A stretch of 64,000 nucleotides of DNA from the NCBI GenBank assembly GCA_949987705.1, contig OX465281.1:87882543-87946542 (forward strand). Reading direction: 5' to 3'. A model generated the notes under the pieces. That model searched no databases. It saw only the letters and a program-made list of their open reading frames with translations, and was not told where the DNA came from. Shown piece after piece: positions 33,914 through 42,997 of this stretch; positions within the stretch are counted from its first letter, which is position 1, and every line of letters starts with the position of its first letter. A program made the translations under genes and the position numbers. This stretch comes from Thereva unica. Lineage: Eukaryota > Arthropoda > Insecta > Diptera > Therevidae.

Positions 33914-35371
33914 ATGTCTGAAAAGTGCATAAAGTGTAAAAAATATTTACGTAATGTGAAAGGACACAATAAATTGCTTAGTGAAGAAGATGATTTACCG
34001 TACATATCCAGTGTTTTGAAAATACCCGTCGAAGTGAACAGTATTTTATGTAATTATTGCCGTTTGCTACTTTATAAGAGACGCGCTAAAGATACTAGTC
34101 ATGAAGAGTCTAGTGATGAAGAAGATCCCTCTTTTAGGCCCTCGACATCATCGAGCTCTACTGCTATTGCAGAAGAGTTTATAGAGCTTCCTGTTCAGAG
34201 GCTTGTTGCCACACATAAATACTGTTGCATTTGTGGATCTGTTAAAAACCTAACCGTTGTTCCTAAAGATGCAAGATTACAGTGCTACATGAAAAGAAAT
34301 ATTTACATTCCACAAAATAATCGCTGTTGCTACAAACATTTAATTCAAAACCGTTTTTATTCAGATGACATAGAGCATATAAGACCATATTCTAATTATA
34401 GTTTGATAGCTAAATCAGATCTGATTAATGTTTTCACTTTTCTAGAACCAAATAATATTTTTAAAGCAATAGACAAAAAATGTTTATCTGATAAGCAATT
34501 ATTTTATTTAACGGGTTTGACGCGGCAAAATATTTACGAATTGGAGGAAATGTTGCACTCATTACGAAACTCTCATGGTAGAACAACCATCCAGGCTATA
34601 ATAGTTGCGTTATTTAAACTGCGAACTGGTAATAGTAACGAACTCATTGCTTTTATTGTTGGCCTGGAGTACCCTCAGCATGTATCGGAATATTTGTCAT
34701 CCGTTATTTCTGCATTTGAAAAAGACGTCTTACCACTGAATTTTGGTTTGAATGCTATTACAAGGGATAGAATTCGTTTATACACTAGTGAAATAGCAAA
34801 AGCCCTTTTTGATATCCAAGACGAGTTAATTATAATCTGTGATGGTACATATATGCGTCATCAGAAAAGCTCAAATAACATATATCAAAGGAAGTCATAT
34901 TCTAGCCAGAAAAAAGTACCCCTTTGTAAGCCCTTTACAATATGTTCTACAAACGGTTTTATTATAGATATGCTCGGGCCTTTTAATGCTAACGTTAATG
35001 ATGCATCGATAATGAAACAAATAATGTGCGATCCCGTGGGTTTGTCTAAGCAACTAAAGCCTGGTGATATAATTGTGGTTGACCGTGATGTTGTTCATGA
35101 CTTGGAACAACGTGGATTAAAAGTGTTGATGCCTGCGCTGAAAGGAAATAGATCACAACTCCCAACCTTCGAAGCAAATAGTTCTCGTCTTGTCACGAAA
35201 GTGAGGTGGGCAGTGGAAGCTGTGCACGGAGTGTTGAAGCAAAAGTATAAGTTGCTTGATAAAAAAGTTGATAATAAATTGCTTCCAAAGGCTGCCTCAT
35301 TATGGAGAATCGCTTGTTTTCTTAATAACAAATATGGCAATCGTTTAATAAGCGATATCAATAATAATTAA
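33914..35371 (+). CDS. DDE transposase of the ISL2EU/Harbinger-like element
   Basis: A 485-residue open frame. Residues 1-57 carry a zinc-finger-like Cys pattern (CIKCKKYL ... ILCNYC). Residues about 101-150 carry a second Cys/His set (YCCICGSV, RCCYKHL), as in THAP-like DNA-binding heads. A helical region with LTGLTRQNIYELEEML and IQAIIVALFKLRTGNSNELI follows. The DDE_Tnp_4-like core shows Asp in IIICDGTYM, Asp in DIIVVDRDVVHDLE and Glu in TKVRWAVEAVHGVLKQKY. Relatives continue into a SWIM finger, but here the frame stops at 35,369-35,371 and the tail lies in other frames. The start at 33,914 is the first Met and gives a head starting MSEKCIKC. A catalytic core is therefore intact but the tail is lost. 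The product would act in the nucleus on the long inverted repeats. Confidence 0.85.
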   Translation: MSEKCIKCKKYLRNVKGHNKLLSEEDDLPYISSVLKIPVEVNSILCNYCRLLLYKRRAKDTSHEESSDEEDPSFRPSTSSSSTAIAEEFIELPVQRLVATHKYCCICGSVKNLTVVPKDARLQCYMKRNIYIPQNNRCCYKHLIQNRFYSDDIEHIRPYSNYSLIAKSDLINVFTFLEPNNIFKAIDKKCLSDKQLFYLTGLTRQNIYELEEMLHSLRNSHGRTTIQAIIVALFKLRTGNSNELIAFIVGLEYPQHVSEYLSSVISAFEKDVLPLNFGLNAITRDRIRLYTSEIAKALFDIQDELIIICDGTYMRHQKSSNNIYQRKSYSSQKKVPLCKPFTICSTNGFIIDMLGPFNANVNDASIMKQIMCDPVGLSKQLKPGDIIVVDRDVVHDLEQRGLKVLMPALKGNRSQLPTFEANSSRLVTKVRWAVEAVHGVLKQKYKLLDKKVDNKLLPKAASLWRIACFLNNKYGNRLISDINNN

Positions 35372-35809
35372 CCGTTTGAAAGCTAAAGCTGGTGAAGAAG
35401 TAAATGTTTTAGCTCAAGAAGTTGAAGTAAATGGGTGGTTGAGAAAGAAAATTCCATTTAAACAAATACTGAGCAATGATATTTTGGATTTTCCTGAAAT
35501 GGTTGAGGACGAATTAAAAATATTTTTCGGCGGTTCCTACCAGAAACGGTTCCAGAACTACCTAATTCAGATGGATCAATTAACGTGGAGTGTGCAAAGC
35601 AGGCCGCAAATATTGTAAGGGTACAAATTAAGTCCAGACATATAAATAAGAAGACTTACCAGGTATTTATTAAATATGTGCCTAATAAAAATGATGTTGA
35701 AAGCATCGAAGGACATTATTGTACTTGTCCAAATGGAAATAAAACTGCTGGCTGTTGCTCGCATATTGCACCCGTTATTTATTTTTTATCTAACGCTAGG
35801 TATAAGTAA
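35372..35809 (+). pseudogene. SWIM zinc-finger tail of the ISL2EU-like transposase, frameshifted
   Basis: After the stop at 35,371, coding continues in a second frame (35,376-35,570: GWLRKKIPFKQILSNDILDF, ELKIFFGGSYQ). It then returns to the original frame (35,585-35,809), with IKSRHINKKTYQVFIKYVPN and the SWIM signature YCTCPNGNKTAGCCSHIAPV. Thus two indels, near 35,365 and 35,575, separate it from the DDE part. SWIM fingers bind DNA or protein. The last residues (FLSNARYK) and the stop fall inside the right inverted repeat. Confidence 0.8.
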
Positions 35810-36315
35810 AAAATAATTAAACCAGCAGAAATATTAACGAATATATTTGACCACCCAAATTGCACAGTTATAAATGAAGACAGCGATGAAGATTGATTTT
35901 ATTAATGATATACATTTTTATCCATTTGTTATTGTATTTTAAATTAAATGTGTTATTAGTTTAAAACTTGATTTTATTTGTGGCACCCATATGTTTATTT
36001 TACCATATGTTCCATTGCACCAATAATAATGAGCTCTGGAGGGTATGAAGCTTGGCAATAGATACATATTTGCTGAAAAAATGGTGATTGTACCACGAGG
36101 GGAACTACCCTTGCAGGTAGGGGTGAAAGTAAAACCAATTTTTTTTTTTGGTACTTGCAAGAAGGCTAATGGGCTCCATATTTTTTTTAATAATAGGTCT
36201 TAAGGTAAACTAACATTATGCAAAAACTCAAGAAGATTGGCCAACTGGATTCCAAGATCAAAAATAAAAAAATTTAGGGGTTGCATGTCTATTTCTCACC
36301 CTGTAAGAGTCCCAC

Positions 36316-36970
36316 GTAGACCAGTGCAGATAATTTTTGAGAAAAAAAAAAATTCTTAGCAGTATATGGAAGGTGGGAAAATTTAGGGTAAATGCTACAT
36401 AAAGAAGGAAAAATCGAGAGCACCGCAGCAGATGACCGGAAAGGGGGCGGGGGAGCCGAAATGTGAGTTTTAGGGGGTTAAACGTGTTTTTTTGCGATTT
36501 CTGAGAAAAGTACACCTCCTATCGAAAAACGTTAAATGTAAACGTTGTAGATAATTAAAAGAACTAGAGCTTTTGTTCAAACCATTTTTCGACATAACCT
36601 CAAAAAATGGAGAAAAACGTCAAAAACCGAGTTTTTCGTTTATCATTTTTATCTTTCACAAAAATGATCCAATTTTAATGAAATTTGAGGAAAATGTAGA
36701 TTTTCATGTTTCGAAAAGGCCCAATTTTTTTAAAAGCGATTGGTTGTGTAGTTTTGTTTTTATGACCTTAATTTAAAAAAAAGGCCCCGTTTTCAATCAA
36801 AAAAGTTGGTGAGCGAATTTTTGATTTTGAAAACTTTGAAGACGAGTTTTTTTTCGTTGAATCCTCTACTTTAAGATGGTGTAAAAAAATGATAGTGTCA
36901 CAATAGAAAAACATCGATAAAAATTCGAAAAACCAAAAACAGCCTTTTTCAAATATCGATTTTTCCGTAA
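36316..36970. repeat. Inner part of the left inverted repeat of the large element
   Basis: The inverse partner is 38,624-39,290, with only scattered substitutions and small indels in A/T runs. Both arms contain an open frame of 67 codons in mirrored positions (36,573-36,776; 38,814-39,017), which is a consequence of the repeat and not evidence for a gene. The close similarity argues for recent homogenisation or recent insertion. Confidence 0.85.
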
Positions 36971-37363
36971 ACTTCGCTAATTCTTTATCTCTCTTTGACA
37001 TAAAGCTGTAAGAGTGGCGCAAAACTGTTTTAATGCAATATATTATAAGGGAGCTTCATGTAACAGTTTCAGATGTGAAAAAATTTGTTTAAACAATTAT
37101 TTCACCCAAGAAAGCAAGGGAAAAATTACAGTTTTAGGACGGCCCGAGCAACTTCTTTTATTTAATTTATTGCCAAATAAAGTGATTTTTTTGAGTTTAT
37201 GAAGGTATAGTTAGAAGATTGATCTGATACTACAAATTTGATGATGGAAAAATGAAGTACCATTGCGAGTAACTACTAGTATTCCTTCAGAAGCATTAAA
37301 AGCGGTTTTACAAGTTAATCTATGTCTACACTGGTTTTCTTTCATCATGCGTGTAGGTAATAC

Positions 37364-38331
37364 TTGCTACCCGCGAGTAAGACGTGTAAGGAAATTATAA
37401 AATCTGCAAAAGACTTAGATTTTGGCACTTGTTGTTTTTTATGTGGTGTCAGCTGCACTCATGAAACCAAAAATATTGTTCGAACGGTTTCAAATGAGAA
37501 CACGAGAATAAACATTATTCAACTTATTAAAGACAAAAAACAAAATAATACAGCAAAAACTGTGACACGACATCCAGTTTTACTGGGAAAAGTAAAAAAA
37601 CGATCGTAAAATTACGGCTTGGTAACCAAAATTTATCAAAAGTGGCAGAAATTTTCTATCAGAGAAACGCAGCCAAACAAGCAATAGCTCAAAATGGACT
37701 GAAGCTAATAGCGTCTCTGTATAAGTGTAAAAGAAAAGCTGTTTCCTTAATCGAATTAAGATTTGAAATGTATCAAACCGCTGCAGCAAGATCTTCGTTC
37801 AATTTAGAAAAGCTACCACCAACCGAGAGAGCACCAGAATAACACTGCTACGGGGTCTATTTTCAAATTCAGACTTGGCTGGGTAACGAACTGAAAGCTA
37901 CAGATTGGGGGTGGAAAAACCATTTAAACGAAATAACACCTAAATTTACCGAAAAGAAATTAATTCCTGAAAGTTTGCTAAAATCTATCTGCTGCAGCTG
38001 TGAAACTGGTTGTGATAGTAAAAGATGTGGCTGTCGAAAGCATGGAGTAAAATGCTCCCTTTTATGTTCCAATTGTACCGGAGCCAACAACTGTTCAAAT
38101 TCTGAAAATCAACCAATAGAAGATCTCAGCGATTCGGAGAAGATTATTAATAATGAAGATTGTGATAAGCTGGAGGACCTTCACGAAGTCGATGACTTTA
38201 TTGAAGATTCTCAAGAGATTGAAAAATGTGTTGAGTTTCATGATCAACAGCATCTCTCCAAAAAAATGAGGTATGAAAAATTCTTTTACAACATAACAGC
38301 AGTCGAGTACGCGAACACACTTATTATTTAA
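37364..38331 (+). pseudogene. Cysteine-rich mobile-element-associated protein with CXC-like tail
   Basis: Fragment one (37,364-37,609) has DFGTCCFLCGVSCTHETKN, a zinc-binding-like cluster. Fragment two lies in another frame from about 37,610: FYQRNAAKQAIAQNGLKLI, YKCKRKAVSLIELRFEMYQT, KLPPTERAPE, then one TAA at 37,840-37,842. It continues in the same frame with HCYGVYFQIQTWLGNELKAT, DWGWKNHLNEITPKF and ICCSCETGCDSKRCGCRKHG, then CSLLCSNCTG. The LPPT-QHxxRVYFQVQxWLG and C-x-C-x4-C pattern is shared by uncharacterised proteins scattered through invertebrate genomes in high copy. I know the pattern but not the function. The central part normally found in such proteins is missing. It is the only coding trace between the arms of the large element. 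Confidence 0.6.
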
Positions 38332-38623
38332 ACACGGCATAGTCTTTACTCATGTGCAATTGTATTTAGCAGCCAGTAGAGTGTAATACAATAAAATGTA
38401 ATATGTGACATTAGGAAATAATAAAAGTTGGTTTTTTGGCATTGCTTTTTCCAACTATAAAAAATTTGTTTCATTTTTCAATTTTGTTTTATTCTTCTCG
38501 AAAAATTTTGTTATTGAAGACTTATAGACTTACAAAATGGTGCTCGAATGTCGAGTGCTGGGTTCTACCAGTAAGTTTTAATGTACAAGCCATCACAATA
38601 CGTAGAAATATTTTTTTTTTGCC

Positions 38624-39290
38624 TAAAACGGAAAAATCGATATTTGAAAAAGGATGTTTTTGGGTTTTCGAATTTTTATCGATGTTTTTCTATTGTGACA
38701 CTATCATTTTTTTACACCATCTTAAAGTAGAGGATTCAACGAAAAAAAACTCGTCTTCAAAGTTTTCAAAAATTCGCTCACCAACTTTTTTGATTGAAAA
38801 CGGGGCCTTTTTTTTAAATTAAGGTCATAAAAACAAAACTACACAACCAATCGCTTTGAAAAAAATTGGGCCTTTTCGAAACATGAAAATCTACATTTTT
38901 CTCAAATTTCATTAAAATTGGATCATTTTTGTGAAAGATAAAAATGATAAACGAAAAACTCGGTTTTTGACGTTTTTCTCCATTTTTTGAGGTTATGTCG
39001 AAAAATGGTTTGAACAAAAGCTCTAGATTTTTTAATTATCTACAACGTTTACATTTAACGTTTTTCGATAGGAGGTCTACTTTTCTCAGAAATCGCAAAA
39101 AAACACGTTTAACCCCCTAAAACTCACATTTTGGCTCCCCCGCCCCCTTTCCGGTCATCTGCTGCGGTGCTCTCGATTTTTCCTTGTTTAAGTAGCATTT
39201 ATCCTAAATTTTCCCACCTTCCATATACTGCTAAGAATTTTTCTAGTTTTTGGCTTTTCAAAAGCGTATCTGCACAGGTCTACACGGGGC
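38624..39290. repeat. Inner part of the right inverted repeat of the large element
   Basis: This is the inverse copy of 36,316-36,970. Its outer end (CAGGTCTACACGGGGCTG) runs without interruption into the outer arm at 39,291, which shows what the left arm looked like before the ISL2EU-like element was inserted. Confidence 0.85.
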
Positions 39291-39411
39291 TGAAATTTTT
39301 TACAGTTATTTTCCTCGCGGAAGTAGATGATTTGACTATAGTATTAGCCTACTAGCTTCGGGGGCACTTTTCAAAGGGCTATCCTGCTAGGCCCTTTGTC
39401 TTTATCTATTG

Positions 39412-40732
39412 TTTATTTGAGGGTGTGTATTAAATATAAGCAGACAACTTTGTAGCTTCAATTATATTTATTATGATCCTTTTTAAAGGGATACAGAATA
39501 TTTTTATGGATTATATTTTCGAGTACAAGTTGCCTGAAGTGTTTTTGCAAGGAGAATGTAATGATGGTAGGCGGAGGTATGCAGGGTTTTATTATTACTA
39601 TCTGTTTTAAATATTTAGCGAAAAATGTGCATTTGTATGAAAAATTTAATGAGACAAAAGTAATAGTTGAAGTTCCTCAACGGCTTTTCTTTGGATGCTT
39701 TAATTATCAACAGAATCTGAAAAAAGGCGCAAAATGCCCTCTAGCAGCGAAACTATTTCGAAAAAACTGACGAAAAAAATTCCAAAATTCACGATTTTCG
39801 ATTCGATTTTTTTTTTCATTTTTTTTAAGTTTAAAAATTTTTCTTGTTAACTATCATAAATTGCATAAAATAACCTACACCGACCTATTTATAAAGAAAG
39901 AAAGAACCTCATATGGCGATTAGTCTTGCGAGGTGTCCCGATTTGCGCGGGACGTCCCGCTTTTCAGGGACGGGAACGTGTCCCGATTTTCACCGGACGT
40001 GTCCCGATAAAGCAATAAATTTATTAAACACCATTATTATTAGAAAAAATAAATAAATTACACATCACTAAACATCACATCACTATGTCGAGTGCGCCAA
40101 TGCGATCAAAATAGCACGCATCACATTACTAACGTTATATAGATATAGCCTTGTTCTGTTCTCTCGCTCAGAGACGCAGCCGCTCCTCGATGTGTGCTCA
40201 CTTTTGCTTCACTGAATTATTCGTCACCACGCGTCCCTTCACATTGTTGGCGTTCGTATGTGGTTTGCGATTTTAACAGCGACGACTCATTCACTCACGG
40301 GTCAATGGTTAACATTATCAAAAATTTATACGTTCTTCGGCATGGATCAACTTGATGAAGAAGTGTGTTAAGTCAAAGAAGTAGTAAAGCCAGCAGTGCA
40401 AAACAAAGACTTGACGCCGCTACAAAAATGGCACAACATTCAACAGCTTCAATACCGAACAACAAACGCGGTAACGAAAAGGGTATTTTCCCAGGCTAAC
40501 TTAATTTCGCCTGATAGGCGAAACCAACTTTAGCATGGCTTGCTGTGAATTTTACAACTACGTTACAAAAAACAAGGCAATCCTAAAGGCAGCAAAACCT
40601 AACGAAAAATATCATTTTAATTAAAAAGGAGTAAGGATGTAAGTTTGACCCTTTCGGTCCACACTATTAACTTTCCAGTATGATGAACGAAGACGGAATA
40701 AACTGACTTCTTACAAAATAGTTATACGTTTA
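39412..40732. other. Unassigned spacer with GTCCCG-rich patch
   Basis: No coding region is recognised. At 39,928-40,012 a cluster of GTGTCCCGATTT, GGGACGTCCCGCTTTT and GTCCCGATTTTC blocks forms short palindromes like the ends of hAT elements, but I could not find a partner end. The rest is AT-rich. Confidence 0.45.
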
Positions 40733-41345
40733 AGGCCCTTTTACATTATGATCTAATGGATAAAGTGTTTTTATGATGGTTTTACTTTATCAAAGATACA
40801 GAATTAAAACATTATCAATCTGCAGTTTTCGGTTTTACACCTTCAGGATTTGGTTAAAGTGCCGGATTGAAAACTGCGATGGATTTAGTTAAAATTCTCG
40901 GATTGACAGCAGCTAGTGTTGGAATTGTGGCTAATAATATATTTAAAATTAGAAAACAAAAAAAAAGCAAAAGAACATGAAAAGATTAGGAAAAGATGTT
41001 GGATACATGGCATTTAATGAATTAGGATTGGAAGACCCGAGGAATTTTAGGAACTTCCTGAGAATTCAAAGTGTTGTTATTTTTTTTTTTTTCAAATTAA
41101 CTGCAAAAAGTTGAGCTCCGAATATGTGGACAAAACACGGTTTTTCGTGAAAGCATACCTGCGAAAATACGGTATGCTAAAGTGTAGACATAAGCGAATA
41201 GAAACGGTTCTATCTACGCTATGTGTCTATCTCTGCACTTAATCGTTTCGATGATAATGTAAAGTAACTCGTATGTAGATTATATGTACTTTATCCACAC
41301 TTTAGGACAACACTTTATCGTTTCGATCATTATGTAAAGGGGCCT
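40733..41345. mobile_element. Harbinger-type MITE with AGGCCC ends and TTA target
   Basis: The left end AGGCCCTTTTACATTATGAT and the right end, inverse AGGCCCCTTTACATAATGAT, are flanked by TTA (40,730-40,732; 41,346-41,348). Both ends also share GATAAAGTGTT. The 613 bp interior is non-coding. Confidence 0.8.
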
Positions 41346-41929
41346 TTAGCACTAGTGGGAAACTGATCAGTATCAGAACTGGTGACAAAGCAATCCTGAG
41401 AGAAGCTAGTTCAAATAATTATAATAGTGGTAAATATGCGAAATTTTTCTAGAGAATTTGGTTTTCCTGAACGTTAGTAAACATTCACTTCCTTCGTGTT
41501 TCGTTCGTGTTGAAGAGCCGCTGATAAATGGGAAGCGAATGACTTCATTTGGAAATTCCAAAGTTTTCCAGAGATATTAGCAAAACTAATCAATATGTCA
41601 GACTTGACCAAAAAGAGCAAATTTTGTGGCAGCTACTGGAAATCCCGCGATGAACCTCAATTTATTGAAACTTCGTCACGCGTAGAATACATTTCCCGTC
41701 AAAAAGTGCTGATCTAAGGTTTGAAAAATTCGTGATGTTTGTACATGGTAACGAAATTTTTGCATGATTTTTATAGGTTGTTGGAGGTGATGTTTTGTTG
41801 GAAGGCTATCAGTGTGCAGAACCCAAAAAAGATCACTTCGTTTAGAACGGATCTCATTCCATCGGGTTCATTAGATATTAGCAAAACTTATCAATTTAAG
41901 GTCTTTCTGACACTTAGCCGAAGTTTTTC
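41346..41929. other. AT-rich spacer, nothing recognised
   Basis: I see no open frame of meaning and no inverted repeat. A short passage near 41,700-41,930 may be a decayed copy of the tandem repeat that follows. Confidence 0.4.
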
Positions 41930-42425
41930 CATTTAAACCAAAAAATGCCCGACCGAATGTTATGAAATTTTGTTCAGGGCATGTTTTCGTTAATATGTTT
42001 CTCTCGATACCTCAAATAAGTCTATATAGTTTTTAGTTCGCTCGGTATCGTCCAGGTACAAAATCTCGAACGTCGTTTAAACAAAAAAACGGTTCAACCA
42101 ATTTTATGAAAATCTTTTCAGATCATATTCGAACGGCACCTCAACTAAGTCGATATCTTTTATAGTTTGCGCGGTATCGTGGAGTTACATGTCATTTAAA
42201 CCAAAAAACGGCTCGACTGGATATTATAAAAAATATTTTCAAATTATATTGTCGTTAATAGGCTTCGAACGGCACTTTCGATATCTTTTGTGGTTTGGGC
42301 GATATCTTGCAGGTACAAAAATCACTTATGTCACTAACGACCCCACCAAATATTATAAAAATCTTTTCAGATCATATTTCCGTTAATACGCTTCGAACGA
42401 CACCTCAACGAAATCGTTAGGATTT
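41930..42425. repeat. Degenerate tandem repeat, about 120-140 bp period, four copies
   Basis: The blocks AAAAAACGG-TC, TATTATAAAAATCTTTTCA, GTTAATA-GCTTCGAACGGCAC, TCGATATCTTTT and GGTATCGT recur in order at about 41,936, 42,083, 42,202 and 42,330. The copies are diverged by substitutions and small deletions. No coding is seen. Confidence 0.7.
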
Positions 42426-42997
42426 GTTGGTTAGGATTTTTCTAGGACTTTAGATGCTGCTGGTAGGAATATAGTCAGCGTCTAAGCTTAGAATACACTG
42501 GACATTTCCTACTTGTAAAGAGGGCAGATCAGCGAGTGATCCCTATCTTTGAATGGCAAGGAAAAAAACCAATCGAGCTGGAATCGTGGAGTGTTCCAAG
42601 AAATTTTAGAATAACTTTTGAGCTCTTTTAAAAAATTTAGAAAAAAGGATTTTATCGACCTACTTTTTGAATTACAATGAGAAATGTGGGAAAAAATGTT
42701 TTCATTTTCATATTTCTTTTACAAAAAGACCCTTTATTTCTGTTCTCTTTTCAATCATAAACTATTGTCTTTATAACTCAAATGAAAGCCGCTAAATAAA
42801 AAATATACCCTATTTATGGCAGTAGACCATTGTTTCTTTTTTTATTCCAACCCATTAAACTTCACTATTTCTAACAACAAAATTTAAAAGGTCCTAAATA
42901 AAAATTAAAACTCGATTGAATTTACAATCGGTTAATTAAATATGAACTTTCTACCGTGAGGTATAATTACATAATAATGACAATTTACATTTTCCTT
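42426..42997. other. Spacer that may include the decayed 3' end of the BEL/Pao element
   Basis: No open frame is seen. The BEL/Pao LTR would be expected near here on the minus strand, but no terminal repeat can be recognised and its 5' partner is outside the window. Confidence 0.35.

Larger units (their letters stand above)
32365..36315 (+). mobile_element. ISL2EU/Harbinger-like (PHIS) element with about 0.55 kb terminal inverted repeats
   Basis: The ends GTGGGGCTCTTACAGG and inverse GTGGGACTCTTACAGG lie at 32,365 and 36,315. The inverse match continues inward for over 500 bp (right arm 35,775-36,315; left arm 32,365-33,150 once a 251 bp MITE is removed). The right arm reaches into the last codons of the transposase gene, so the left arm holds an inverted copy of that C-terminus. 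It sits within the left inverted repeat of a larger element at CAGCCCCGTG/TAGACC (seen uninterrupted near 39,280). It encodes the transposase at 33,914. Confidence 0.8.
32240..39411. mobile_element. Large element with about 0.8 kb terminal inverted repeats, superfamily unassigned
   Basis: The outer arms at about 32,253-32,364 and 39,291-39,398 are inverse copies (GGGCCTAGCARGATAGCCCT, AGTGCCCCCGAAGCTAGTAG, ACTTCCGCGAGGAAAATAAC). They continue inward as 36,316-36,970 and 38,624-39,290, also inverse copies with only scattered differences. The left arm is split by an ISL2EU-like element (32,365-36,315); without it the arms are about 0.77-0.8 kb each and the centre is about 1.65 kb. The centre encodes a cysteine-rich protein (37,364-38,331). 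The exact ends and target duplication could not be fixed. The arms contain long homopolymer-rich stretches and no strong coding. Confidence 0.75.

Noticed and set aside
36573..36776. 67-codon open frame with a near-identical copy at 38,814-39,017
   Set aside because: It is duplicated only because it lies in the inverted repeats of the large element; composition is low-complexity Phe/Lys.
41739..41936. 65-codon open frame in the spacer before the tandem repeat
   Set aside because: No domain, no splice or start context, and it runs into decayed tandem repeat.
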